DNA from: JAAZMI01 sp050948785
GTDB lineage: Bacteria > Bacillota > Dethiobacteria > DTU022 > UBA8154
DNA: 64,000 bases
Assembly (NCBI GenBank): GCA_050948785.1
Contig: JBMNEM010000001.1
Coordinates: 248,001-312,000 of the forward strand
Reading direction: 5' to 3'
A model generated the notes under the pieces. The model saw nothing but the letters and a program-made list of their open reading frames with translations. It was not told the DNA's origin and searched no databases. Shown one piece after another: positions 1-10,405 of this stretch. Position numbers and translations under genes: made by a program. Numbering within the stretch: the stretch's first letter is position 1; each line of letters begins with the position of its first letter.

Positions 1-2199
1 GAAGTTGTCAAGCAGTTGGATCACTATCAAAATACACGTAATAACGAATCGCGAAAGCAAAATATTCGTCAATTATTCAGTTTGTTGATATATAATTTTA
101 GAAATATTGAAAATCTCATGTTAAAATTTGAAAGCGATCCTGTTAATTCTCTGGTGCTGTATGGTCCTAACGGCACCGGGAAAAGTACAATTTTTGAGGC
201 TCTGTCACTAGCCCTTTTTCAGGTGTCCAAACGGTACAACACCTTTTTGGAGGATAAGGATATTCAAGGAAGAAATCGCTCCAGTGTATATATAAACTCT
301 TACCTTTCCCCTCTCGGAGGTAGTAGTAAGCTGCTACCAAAAGTCATAATTAATGGAAAGCAGTGTGAGATTAAGCCGATCGCTGATCTTTCAGCGGCAA
401 AAAAAATTGAGGGAGAGATAAACGGTACCCTTCTTTCCCAGGAAATAAGTCAAGAATTTGCACAGATGAGAGCAAATGAGTTAGGAGCGATGGTCTTAAA
501 AGGTTACTCGGATTTAGCTGCCAAGATAGACACATATGTTGACGACAATTACGAGCGAGCAAATGAGGCTCGCAAGAATTTACTAAGAGAAATTGGCTTG
601 AAGGCAAATATTACACGAATTGATACGGCTCAGGAGCGAATTGCCAAAAAGCTGATTGAAGAAAATTTGCCAGCGTTTCCCCGGGCATTGGTACGGTGGT
701 TGGAGTTTTCAGCAAACATCCAGTTGGAGGGATATAACGAATATAAAATGCTGTCACACAAATGGGGAACATGGGGTGATGCGCCGTCGAAGGATAACAT
801 GGCTAAAAATATTTTAACCTGTGCAACAGTAGCAGATTGGAAAGGTATGCTGGAGACGTGGCTCCGTCAATATAATAGCTTGGTTGAAGAAACTTCAGTG
901 GTGTGGGCATACATTCAAACAGATAATCTGTTAGCACTGAAAAAGAAGGCAGACAAATTAATTGACCCTCTGAAGTTATGGGGAGAATGGTTGTCGGGAC
1001 AGGATAACCGAAAGCAGGCTTCTAAAAAAGATTTATCGACATTAAATAATCAGCTTAATCTTTTAGGTGAGGCTCAGAAAGAGATTGTTGATAAAGGGCA
1101 GCAGTTAAAAGCCAGAATAGACCATATTAGCCAAATCAGTGATTTTCTAATTTCCTGGAGCAAGCATCATCCGCATGAATGTCCCACCTGTGGAACAGAT
1201 CTGCGTGAAAGGGATGGTTTACTGCTGGTTGTGGAAAAGTTAAAAAAAGAAACCGAAACGGCCCGTTCTCAGGCCATTATAGAGTATAAGGAAATAACGG
1301 AAAGAATAAAAGGGATCCAAACATAACTGGCTGGCCTCGGTTATGAAAAATGTCCGGTTTCGGCAGAAACTCAGGCAGAATTGGTGCAAACTTTACAATG
1401 GTTAATACCGGAAAAGCACATTTTTGCCGATTACATACGGGATAAAAATAATAGAGAGAAGTTAATACAAAAGATTGAATCATTAAAAGACTTGCCCGAA
1501 AAACCAGAAAAAATTGATCCTGAAATTGAAGCAGATAAGGTATCTGCAATTATCGCTAAAGAATTCGCGCGAGCACGAAGTGTTTTTGAAGAACCGGATA
1601 ACTGGCAAGTTATCAAAAAGAGTCTTAGCCATAAACTTGGTGAAATAGTAAACAACCATCTGCCTGAAACCCTGGGTAAATTATGGGATGAGCTTGCTAT
1701 GAATATTACACCTGCTCCATGGCTGATGCCTGAAAAAGCACAATTTCAAGTTAAAACGTCAAGGGGTGAGCAAAGTTTAAGCATCAAGCTTGGTATAAAT
1801 GAAAAGGCGCCACTGGCGCGATATATCCTTAATCAAGCGGAAATCCATATTCTCGGTCTGGCCTGGTTTTTTACCCGTTATCTAACACATGGCAGGTTTC
1901 GCGATGCTTTCATTGTTATGGATGATCCCGCACAAGAGATGGATCAAACAACCTTTCGTGATCTGTGTCGACTTTGGGAAACGTTCATGCGTCTGCATAA
2001 AGTCTACAAAAAACCGCTTTCCTTGCTGATCATGTTGCACCAGGAGGAGCGCGCCCTCGATGCAGCCCGGGCAACCGGAGGGATATTAAATGTTTTAGGA
2101 TGGAGCAAGGATCAGCACCTGGAAACACTGAGCAAGGTAAAGGTATTAGGCCGGGGGTTCCATCCCCTTCATCCGGAAGTAGTATTGAGCCAAAAATAA
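1..2199 (+). pseudogene. Rad50/SMC-like ATPase, interrupted by an in-frame TAA
   Basis: The frame is open from base 1, so the true start probably lies left of the window. The N-terminal part has a Walker A motif (GPNGTGKST near base 165) inside an ABC/SMC-type head, then a long helical middle and a zinc-hook-like CPTCGTDL near base 1180, as in Rad50-like ATPases. A TAA at 1324-1326 stops the frame, but the same frame continues to 2199 with family-like sequence, including a D-rich Walker B-like stretch (FIVMDDPAQEMD, near 1912) and a late LIMLHQEE segment. I read it as one gene with a nonsense mutation or sequencing error. Such ATPases clamp or scan DNA ends in repair and in several anti-phage systems. 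It sits upstream of RecQ and DprA genes on the same strand. Restart as two polypeptides is possible but unsupported. Confidence 0.7.
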
Positions 2200-2297
2200 A
2201 GTTCGGGATTCTCCTAACATCTTCAGTTTCTCTTATTGAGTATATTTTCCTTTTGAATTTTCCATTTGAGGTGAAGAGACAATGGGAGGCAGCGACC

Positions 2298-4364
2298 ATG
2301 TATGCTGATGCATTGAAGTGCTTGAAACAGATGTTTGGTGTACAGGCAACTTTTAGGCAAGGCCAGTGGGAAGCTATTGATTTGGCTTTACATAATAAAA
2401 AAGCACTAATTGTCCAGCAAACAGGCTGGGGAAAAAGCATTGTATATTTTATTGCGACAAAAATATTAAGAGATAAAGGGAAAGGACCGTCATTTCTTAT
2501 TAGCCCCTTATTGTCTTTGGTAAGAAATCAAATAAGCAGTGCATCAAAACTTGGTATTGTCGCCCAGAGTATAAACAGTCAAAATGTTGATGAATGGGAT
2601 TCTGTAAAACAAAAATTAAAAGAAGATGCTTGCGACATATTACTAATTTCACCTGAGCAACTTGCAAATGGAGAACGGATGAGTGAATTATTATCTTATC
2701 TAAGCAAAGGTATAGGTTTATTTGTCGTTGACGAGGCTCACTGCATATCGGATTGGGGTCATGACTTTAGGCCAGATTATCGCAGAATTACCAATATAAT
2801 AAAAACGCTACCGCCAACTGTTCCTGTTCTTGCCACCACAGCAACTGCGAATCAAAGGGTCGTTGACGATATCTCCCGTCAACTCGGCGATATTGAAGTA
2901 TGCAGAGGACCTTTGGTAAGGGAATCTCTTAAACTGCAGGTTATCAAGTTAAACGATCAATCTGAAAGAATGGCCTGGCTTGTAGAGAATATCCCTAAAA
3001 TGCCGGGAGTTGGAGTCATATATTGTTTGACTGTTTCTGATTGTAATAAAGTTGGCAAGTGGTTGCAAAAAAATGGTATAGAGGCAAAACCTTACACATC
3101 AAAATTAGATTCCGACGAAAGAAAGACCCTTGAGGATTTGTTCATGCAAAATAGAGTGAAATGCTTAGTGGCAACAGTTGCGCTTGGCATGGGGTATGAC
3201 AAGGGGGACATCGGCTTTGTAGTTCACTATCAAAGACCAGGCAACGTTGTTTCATATTATCAACAAATAGGTAGAGCAGGAAGGCAATTGGAGAATGCTT
3301 ATGCAATACTTTTAAATGGAAAAGAAGATGATGAAATTCAAGAGTATTTTATTAAAACAGCTTTTCCTACAGAAGCGGAGATGAGTGATGTGCTTTCTGC
3401 AATAGAAAATTCTGCTAACGGTCTTAAGCAAAGCCAAATATTAAGAGAAGTCAATATCAGGTTGAATCGCCTGGAAAAATGTGTTAAGTTCTTAGAGGTT
3501 GAAAATATTATAAGCAAAGATAAAGATGGGCGATATTATAGAACTGTTAACCCATGGATACCGGATCCAAGGAAAAGCAAAACTATAACTAAATGCAGGT
3601 ACGAAGAGCTTGATGACATGAAGGAATTTGTTAAACTTAACAGTTGCTATATGCAATTTATTGCAAAAAAGCTTGACGATCCTTATGCAAAAGAATGCGG
3701 CAAATGCAGTAATTGTTTAGGGCAAAAATTCTTTCCGGAAGAGGTAAATACTGAAAATATACTAAATGCGGTTAAATTTTTAAAGGGTGAATATATCGTA
3801 ATTGAGAGAAGAAAACAATGGCCGGCAGGTATTATGGCTGAAACTAAAAAAAGGATATCTATTGAAGACCAAGTAGAGGATGGGCGAGCTCTTTGCGCCT
3901 TTGGAGATGCAGGATGGGGTAAATTCATACATAATGATAAATATGTTAATAACTATTTCAGAGAAGAATTGGTAGACGCGAGCGTCGAATTAATTCATAA
4001 GTGGCTGCCGGAGAATATTTCCAATATGTGCTTAGCGTACATTCCTTCATTAAGTAAACCGGAACTTGTAAAGTCTTTTGCACATAGAGTAGCAAAAAAA
4101 CTTAGCATTCCTTGTCTTGACATCATTGAGAAAGTGAGAAAAACCAGGCCGCAAAAAGAACTTGAAAATAGCGCTTATCAATGTCAAAATGTTTTTAAAG
4201 GTTTTGTTGTAAAAGAAGATTGTCCTAATGTTGATATTATTTTACTTGATGACATGGTTGACTCTAAATGGACATTGACAGTTTGCGGATACATGCTCAA
4301 GCAAAAAGGAGCAAGATTGATATATCCTTTTGCTATTGCATCTACTGCAGGAATGAGGGATTGA
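2298..4364 (+). CDS. RecQ-family helicase with C-terminal phosphoribosyltransferase domain
   Basis: This is an ATP-dependent 3'-5' DNA helicase of the RecQ family with an extra C-terminal domain. It shows Walker A (QTGWGKS), the DEAH box with RecQ context (DEAHCISDWGHDFRPDY), motif VI (QQIGRAGRQ) and a RecQ-type zinc site (Cys near residue 455 and CGKCSNC shortly after). The last 200 residues look like a ComF-type phosphoribosyltransferase, with the PRPP-loop-like DDMVDSKWT near the end. The ATG at 2298 is chosen because GGGAGG lies 8 bases upstream; the frame is open further 5' but overlaps the preceding gene. It ends one base before the DprA-like gene, implying translational coupling. The helicase plus PRTase plus DprA arrangement suggests a defence or DNA-uptake role (inference). 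Codon use is A/T-rich compared with the core genes. Confidence 0.85.
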   Translation: MYADALKCLKQMFGVQATFRQGQWEAIDLALHNKKALIVQQTGWGKSIVYFIATKILRDKGKGPSFLISPLLSLVRNQISSASKLGIVAQSINSQNVDEWDSVKQKLKEDACDILLISPEQLANGERMSELLSYLSKGIGLFVVDEAHCISDWGHDFRPDYRRITNIIKTLPPTVPVLATTATANQRVVDDISRQLGDIEVCRGPLVRESLKLQVIKLNDQSERMAWLVENIPKMPGVGVIYCLTVSDCNKVGKWLQKNGIEAKPYTSKLDSDERKTLEDLFMQNRVKCLVATVALGMGYDKGDIGFVVHYQRPGNVVSYYQQIGRAGRQLENAYAILLNGKEDDEIQEYFIKTAFPTEAEMSDVLSAIENSANGLKQSQILREVNIRLNRLEKCVKFLEVENIISKDKDGRYYRTVNPWIPDPRKSKTITKCRYEELDDMKEFVKLNSCYMQFIAKKLDDPYAKECGKCSNCLGQKFFPEEVNTENILNAVKFLKGEYIVIERRKQWPAGIMAETKKRISIEDQVEDGRALCAFGDAGWGKFIHNDKYVNNYFREELVDASVELIHKWLPENISNMCLAYIPSLSKPELVKSFAHRVAKKLSIPCLDIIEKVRKTRPQKELENSAYQCQNVFKGFVVKEDCPNVDIILLDDMVDSKWTLTVCGYMLKQKGARLIYPFAIASTAGMRD

Positions 4365-4365
4365 A

Positions 4366-5367
4366 ATGAATATCTCAGATGATAGCTATGCAATGTTGTT
4401 AATGTGTTCAGATTTAGCGATAAAAAGTATGAATGATGGGGTTAAGACGTTTACAATTTCACAATGGTCAAAGCTTGCTGATCGGCTGGTAGAAAATAAG
4501 CTTACACCGAGTGCACTATTTGATATTTCATCTGATAGCATGAGACTGAAATTGAACTTATCCGAAGGTGAAGTAACAAGAATAGAAAAATTGTTATCAC
4601 GTTCGGGTCAGTTTGGTATTGAGTTAGAAAAACTGAATGAAAAGGGGATTTTTATACTAACAAGAGCTGATCATCACTATCCCAGGGCTTTAAAAAATAA
4701 GTTAAAAAAGCTTGCTCCTCCAGTCTTGTATTATGCAGGGAATTTATCACTTTTACAAAATAAAGGGATATCAATCGTTGGATCGCGGAATATTGATGAT
4801 GCTACCATGAAATTTACAGAACAACTTTCCACACGATGCACGAAAGACGGCCTGAACATTGTTTCAGGCGGCGCCAGGGGGGTTGACTCCATTGCGGAAA
4901 ATGTGGCAAACAGTGCGGATGGTACAACAGTAATTATTGTTGCAGATGGCTTGGAAAAAAAGATAAGAAAGAAAGAAACCAGAGAAGCTATTATGAGGAA
5001 ACAATCAATCATTTTATCTCCTTTTCGGCCGGATATGCCGTTCCGAACCTATGCGGCAATGGAAAGAAATAAGTATATATATGCCCTTTCAGACTTTGTG
5101 GTTATAGTTTCATCGGATTTTAACAAAGGTGGAACATGGGCGGGAGCAATCGAAAATTTCAGACATGGTTGGATACCGATGTTTGTTAGAAAGGCGGAAA
5201 ACATTCCACAGGGAAACATTAATCTGTTGGACAAAGAAAATGTTTATCCGATAACGGAGGATATTATAAATAATTGTCAAAAAAATATTTTCGAATGGTT
5301 TAGTTCACAGGCAAAGAAGTCGAAAGAGAGCCTAAAACCTCAACAAATGTCATTGTTTGCACCATAG
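4366..5367 (+). CDS. DprA/Smf-family DNA-processing protein
   Basis: This 333-residue protein carries the DprA Rossmann-like (SLOG superfamily) core: IVGSRN, then SGGARGVDS, and a late GGTWAGA motif, matching the nucleotide- and ssDNA-binding loops of DprA. The N-terminal 80 residues are helical, as in the SAM-like domain of DprA. Canonical DprA loads RecA on incoming ssDNA during transformation. Here the gene begins two bases after the stop of the RecQ-PRTase gene rather than next to topA or the smf region, so a specialised function with that helicase is more likely. The C-terminus lacks an obvious DprA winged helix. The call at family level is firm; the role is inferred. Confidence 0.85.
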   Translation: MNISDDSYAMLLMCSDLAIKSMNDGVKTFTISQWSKLADRLVENKLTPSALFDISSDSMRLKLNLSEGEVTRIEKLLSRSGQFGIELEKLNEKGIFILTRADHHYPRALKNKLKKLAPPVLYYAGNLSLLQNKGISIVGSRNIDDATMKFTEQLSTRCTKDGLNIVSGGARGVDSIAENVANSADGTTVIIVADGLEKKIRKKETREAIMRKQSIILSPFRPDMPFRTYAAMERNKYIYALSDFVVIVSSDFNKGGTWAGAIENFRHGWIPMFVRKAENIPQGNINLLDKENVYPITEDIINNCQKNIFEWFSSQAKKSKESLKPQQMSLFAP

Positions 5368-5521
5368 ATGATACGAATTAAGAATTATTAATGATTTGGC
5401 GGGAGCGGGGATACGGCGTTGATTTTTTGTCCTGGTTGTTTCGTTGATTCTGCACCCTTGCATGTAGGAGGTTCAAGCTAAAAGATGCTTTTGCAGAGGA
5501 TTTCACAATTCGACAGAGAAT

Positions 5522-5530
5522 TGGTATAAT
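5522..5530 (+). promoter_or_regulatory. Extended -10 promoter element
   Basis: TGGTATAAT fits an extended -10 (TGnTATAAT), about 50 bases upstream of the exonuclease-RecQ start. No good -35 is seen at 17 bases. The 211-base gap it lies in (5368-5578) has no gene, so the downstream gene probably has its own promoter. Confidence 0.35.
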
Positions 5531-5578
5531 TGATAAAATAAGGTTGATGCTCTAGTTGATGCAAGGGGAAGGGACGCC

Positions 5579-8503
5579 ATGAAACCCATTACTTTCATTG
5601 ATATGGAGATTGAGCCAAATCGTGGTAAAATTCTAGATATAGGCGGCGTTAAAGGGAATGGCAATTCATTTCACTCTGGTTCTCTTGCTAACTTCATTAA
5701 ATTTCTAGATGGTTCCCAATATATTTGTGGTCATAATATCTTCAAGCATGATTTGAAATATATTCAAAATGACCTGAATGCTGCAGGACTCAACCATCTG
5801 CACTATATTGATACACTGTATCTTTCCCCCCTGCTTTTCCCTGCCAAGCCTTATCATGCCTTGCTCAAGGATGATAAGCTGCAAACGGAAGAAACCAACA
5901 ACCCGTTGAATGATTCAAAAAAGGCCAGAGACCTTTTCTTTGGCGAGGTTACGGCTTTTCAAAAGACAGATGAGAACTTGAAGCGAATATTTTATGGCCT
6001 GTTAAAAGATCAAAAGGAGTTTTGCTCCTTTTTTTATTTTCTTGGGTATAAGGAAAATGATTTAAAAATCGAGCAGCTGATACATGAAAAGTTTTATGGC
6101 CTAATATGTGAGCAGTCCGATATTTCTAAACTAGCATCAGACCATCCTGTTGAACTGGCTTACTGTTTGGCCTTGATCAATACAAAAAGCCGTTATTCCA
6201 TTACACCTTCATGGGTTCTGAGAAATTTTCCTGTAGTGGATACGATCATGTTTTTATTAAGAAACAACCCATGCCTGAAGGGGTGCCCCTATTGTAACGA
6301 GGCTCTTGATATTCATAAAGGGTTAAAACGATTCTTTGGCTTTGATTCATACCGAACATTTGCCGGTGAGCCCCTGCAGGAGAAAGCCGTTAAGGCTGCT
6401 GTGGCCAATAAATCTCTTCTGGCGGTGTTTCCCACCGGCGGCGGGAAGTCAATTACCTTTCAAGTGCCGGCCTTAATGAGCGGGATTAATAGTAAGGGAC
6501 TGACGGTAGTAATCTCACCTTTGCAGTCCTTGATGAAAGACCAGGTTGATAATCTGGAAAAAGCGGGTATCACAGACGCGGTTACGATTAACGGCTTGCT
6601 TGATCCAATTGAAAGGGCAAAATCCTTTGAAAGGGTTGAAAATGGTTCTGCCTCCATTCTTTATATTTCGCCGGAATCATTGCGTTCGCGGACAATTGAA
6701 CGCTTGCTCTTGGGCAGGAATCTTGTCCGGTTTGTTATCGATGAAGCACACTGCTTTTCGGCCTGGGGACAAGATTTCCGGGTTGACTATTTATATATCG
6801 GCGACTTTATCAAATCCATTCAAGAAAAGAAAAATATGGAGGATGGAATCCCCGTTTCCTGCTTTACCGCCACGGCAAAGCAAAAAGTTATAGAGGATAT
6901 TCGGGAGTATTTCAGGGATAAGCTCTCTCTGGAGATGGAGGTATTTAGTTCAAGCGCTGGGAGAAGCAATCTTAGCTATCTGGTGTTCGTAAAAGAGAGC
7001 GAGGAAGAAAAATACAACACAGTGCGGGATTTAATCGATGAGAAAGATTGCCCCACCATCATTTATGTCTCACGTACAAGAAAAGCGTATCAGTTGGCAG
7101 AAAGATTAAGCCAAGACGGTTACCAGGCAAGGCCATATCACGGCAAAATGGAGAAGCAGGAAAAAACTGAGAATCAGGACGCATTTATTAAAGGCGATGT
7201 TCAAATAATGGTTGCAACATCTGCGTTTGGCATGGGGGTGGACAAGAAAGATGTGGGCATGGTTATTCACTATGAAATTTCCGATTCCCTGGAAAATTAT
7301 ATTCAGGAAGCGGGAAGGGCGGGGCGGGATGAAGCTATCTCTGCGGAATGTTTCGTGTTGTATAATGAAGAGGACCTGAATAAACATTTCATTCTGCTCA
7401 ACCAGACAAAATTAAGCATTAAGGAAATCCAGCAGGTTTGGAAAGCAATAAAGGATATCACGAAATTTAGATCAAAGGTATCTCAGTCTACGTTGGAGAT
7501 TGCCCGCAAGGCAGGCTGGGATGATAGCATTTCTGAAATAGGGACAAGGGTAACAACAGCGCTTTACGCCTTAGAGGATGCTGGTTATCTGAAGCGGGGG
7601 CAAAACATGCCCAAAATCTATGCAAACAGCATTCTCTCAAAAAACGCTGCTGAAGCAATCGAAAAAATTAATAACTCCGACAAATTTGATGAGAAGCAAA
7701 AGATGAAGGCCACGCGCATCATCAGGAAGCTTTTTTCCCAAAAAAGCAGAAAACACCTCAATGGTGAAGGCGCAGTATCAAGAATTGATTATCTCTCCGA
7801 TCATTTAGGTATTGTGAAGGAGGAAGTGATTAGGATTGTTCATCTTTTGCGTGAAGAAAGGATTCTGGCGGATGCAAAAGATTTGACCGCTTATATAAGG
7901 AGAAAAGAAAATAAAAATCGTTCGTTGAGCATCTTAAACTCTTTTTTTCGGATAGAGAAATTTCTATTGTCTGTTTTAGAGGATGAGGAAAAAGTATATA
8001 ATCTCAAGGAGCTGAACGAGCAGGCTGAAAGAACCGGCTGTACGGAAATAACACCAAATAAGATTAGAATTTTACTTAATTTTTGGGCGATCAAGAACTG
8101 GATAAAACGACAACCCGTGGGCTATTCAAGGAACCATCTGGCAATTCTTTGCCTGCATAAGAAGGAGACTCTTAAAGAAAAGCTGGCAAAAAGGCATGAA
8201 TTGGCACAATTTATTGTGAAGTATCTTTACGAAAAAAGCAAACGGAACGCAGAGGAAGATGAAGCTTCAAAAGAAGAAGTACTGGTTGAGTTTTCCCTCT
8301 TAGAGTTGAAAGAGGGGTTTGAAAGCAGATTAACACTTATTAAAACAACAGTTACCCTTGATGATGTAGAGGATGCTCTTTTCTACCTTTCAAGAATTGA
8401 AACATTAAAAATAGACGGCGATTTTTTGGTTGTTTATAATGCCAAAATATATTGTTGTAGCGGCGGGACCAGGGAGCGGCAAGACCCGGATATTGGTTCA
8501 TAA
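5579..8503 (+). CDS. DEDD-type exonuclease fused to RecQ helicase (3' end disrupted)
   Basis: The first ~110 residues resemble a DEDDh exonuclease: FIDMEIE near the start, CGHNIFKHD near residue 50, and YIDTLYLSP near 80. Residues ~250-640 are a RecQ helicase with FPTGGGKS, DEAHCFSAWGQDF and QEAGRAGRD motifs, followed by helical and winged-helix-like sequence. Start ATG 5579 has an AGGGGAAGGG purine run upstream. The last ~20 codons (from about 8440) read an unrelated frame: at that point a neighbouring frame enters directly into a UvrD Walker A. I recall large proteins of about 1600 residues with exonuclease, RecQ and UvrD modules in one chain, so this looks like one such gene with an internal deletion that removed the linker and broke the frame. 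The helicase part itself appears intact. Confidence 0.8.
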   Translation: MKPITFIDMEIEPNRGKILDIGGVKGNGNSFHSGSLANFIKFLDGSQYICGHNIFKHDLKYIQNDLNAAGLNHLHYIDTLYLSPLLFPAKPYHALLKDDKLQTEETNNPLNDSKKARDLFFGEVTAFQKTDENLKRIFYGLLKDQKEFCSFFYFLGYKENDLKIEQLIHEKFYGLICEQSDISKLASDHPVELAYCLALINTKSRYSITPSWVLRNFPVVDTIMFLLRNNPCLKGCPYCNEALDIHKGLKRFFGFDSYRTFAGEPLQEKAVKAAVANKSLLAVFPTGGGKSITFQVPALMSGINSKGLTVVISPLQSLMKDQVDNLEKAGITDAVTINGLLDPIERAKSFERVENGSASILYISPESLRSRTIERLLLGRNLVRFVIDEAHCFSAWGQDFRVDYLYIGDFIKSIQEKKNMEDGIPVSCFTATAKQKVIEDIREYFRDKLSLEMEVFSSSAGRSNLSYLVFVKESEEEKYNTVRDLIDEKDCPTIIYVSRTRKAYQLAERLSQDGYQARPYHGKMEKQEKTENQDAFIKGDVQIMVATSAFGMGVDKKDVGMVIHYEISDSLENYIQEAGRAGRDEAISAECFVLYNEEDLNKHFILLNQTKLSIKEIQQVWKAIKDITKFRSKVSQSTLEIARKAGWDDSISEIGTRVTTALYALEDAGYLKRGQNMPKIYANSILSKNAAEAIEKINNSDKFDEKQKMKATRIIRKLFSQKSRKHLNGEGAVSRIDYLSDHLGIVKEEVIRIVHLLREERILADAKDLTAYIRRKENKNRSLSILNSFFRIEKFLLSVLEDEEKVYNLKELNEQAERTGCTEITPNKIRILLNFWAIKNWIKRQPVGYSRNHLAILCLHKKETLKEKLAKRHELAQFIVKYLYEKSKRNAEEDEASKEEVLVEFSLLELKEGFESRLTLIKTTVTLDDVEDALFYLSRIETLKIDGDFLVVYNAKIYCCSGGTRERQDPDIGS

Positions 8504-10072
8504 GCTGGCATCATTGCTGTTAATGGAAGATGTTAAGCATGAACAATTGCTCATGGTTACTTTTTCCAGGTCGGCAGCCACTGAATTCAAGAAGCGTTTG
8601 CTGAAGTTAATTGGTAATGCGGCCAATTTCATAGAGATTAAAACATTCCATTCTTATTGCTTTGACTTGCTGGGAAGAGTTGGCTCCCTTGAAAGATCAA
8701 ATGAAATAATTCAGGAAGCTACGAGGAGAATCAAAAACGGAGAGGTTGAAGCAGGTAGGATTACAAAAACAGTTTTGGTGATTGATGAAGCTCAGGATAT
8801 GGATGCTCATGAATTTGCCTTAATCAATGCTTTGATGGAACAAAACGAGGAGATGCGTGTAATTGCAGTTGGTGATGATGACCAAAATATTTATGAGTTC
8901 AGAGGAGCCAGTTCAAAATATCTGGAGAGCCTGATTGTTGAAAAGCAGGCAGTAATGTATGAACTGGTTGAAAACTACAGGAGTAAGGGCAACCTTGTTG
9001 ATTTTACAAATCAGTTTTCACGGATAATACCGCACAGATTAAAGCATACGCCAATTATTCCTGTTCAGAGTGATAATGGAAAAGTCAAGCTGCTGCGCTA
9101 TAAAAGTAATAATCTCATCGCGCCGTTGGTAGATAATATCCTCTCTGAAGATCTTGCAGGAACCACTTGTGTTCTGACCAAGACTAATGATGAAGCGTTA
9201 CAGATTACCGGTTTACTGTTGAAGAATGGAATGCAGGCAAAGCTAATACAGTCAAACGAAGGTTTTAGTTTGTATAATCTACTGGAAGTCCGCTTTTTTT
9301 TAAGCCGGCTCAATCTGTCTGATGGCGTTTATGTGATTTTCGATGATGACTGGGCAAATGCAAAACGGAAGTTGGTAGAAAAATTTAGCGGCAGCTTAAA
9401 TTTAGAGATATGTATGAACATGACAAAGATTTTGAGTCAACGAATCCAAGGAGTAAATTTAAGTCGGATCTGGAAATTTTTATTCGCGAATCAAAGTTGG
9501 AAGATTTCTTTGGTGAAAACATTGAATCAATACTTGTTTCTACTATTCACAAAGCAAAAGGGCGAGAGTTTGACAATGTCTTTCTGATGCTCGATCAATT
9601 TAATATTGGCACGGCAGAGGCCAAACGACTGCTTTATGTAGCCATGACCAGGGCAAAACGCAACCTGTTTATTCACTATAATGGACATTATCTTAATTTC
9701 ATTAAAACTGAAGGTCTGCAATTAATTGACGATCATCAGGCTTATCGTCCACCCTCTCAATTGGCTGTGCAATTATCTTATAAGGATGTATGGCTGGATT
9801 ACTTTTTGTCCTGTCAAAATTTAATTTTGCCGTTTACCAGTGGAGATTTTCTGAGTGTTGACGGTGAGTGCTGCCACAATGCAAAAGGACAACCGGTATT
9901 AAGGTTTTCCAAAAAGTTTAAACAAGAAATAGGAGCAATGAAGCAAAAAGGCTATCTGGCAAAAACGGCGAAAATCAGATTCATTGTATACTGGCAGAAA
10001 GAGGGCTCAGCATACGAGATTAGAATTGTTTTACCTGAACTTTATTTTGAAAGAACAAATAATACACTATAA
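8439..10072 (+). pseudogene. UvrD/Rep-family helicase segment with frameshift
   Basis: This is a superfamily 1 helicase with Walker A GPGSGKTR immediately at its N-terminus, then FSRSAATEFKKR (motif Ia), VIDEAQDMD (motif II), GDDDQNIYEFRGA (motif III), VENYRS (motif IV), STIHKAKGREFD (motif V) and YVAMTRAK (motif VI). Motifs I-IV are in one frame until about 9395. Motifs V-VI are in another frame, which runs from about 9398 to 10072, so there is a frameshift near 9397. The Walker A starts with almost no leader, and the middle 2B-like region is short, consistent with deletion from a larger exonuclease-RecQ-UvrD protein whose front half is the preceding gene. It is unlikely to be functional as it stands unless the frameshift is a sequencing error. 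Confidence 0.75.
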
Positions 10073-10405
10073 TTTAACTGAATATTATATTCAGAGTGAA
10101 CACGCGAGAAGCCGGCTCAATGACTTCACACGTCTTTTACATGTTACCTGTGACCGGCATTCCGGCAGCAGTTGCGCATCCATGATGGCACAAACATATG
10201 TCCAGGTATAAAGCAGTATCAGATCAGTTGATAATGCCGTTTTCAAAGGTTGTTTACATGGAAAAGGAAGAGTAAATAACCATGATGTAAACGGTATAAT
10301 AAAATGGCTTGTCTTTCTTCCCTTCTTAGTTTTTAAATTTTACTTGCCTATTACTTCATGGTGTATTACAATTGTGTTACACATAAACAGCAAGGAGATT
10401 TTACT
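10073..10405. other. Intergenic region
   Basis: I see no gene here. The region holds a 22-base promoter-like sequence (10286-10307) that recurs at 12158, and a second AT-rich stretch before the antitoxin gene. Confidence 0.5.
10286..10307 (+). repeat. 22-base promoter-like repeat, copy 1
   Basis: TGTAAACGGTATAATAAAAT followed by GG. It matches 12158-12179 at 21 of 22 positions and contains a TATAAT box. Both copies lie in intergenic DNA ahead of plus-strand genes. Confidence 0.55.
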
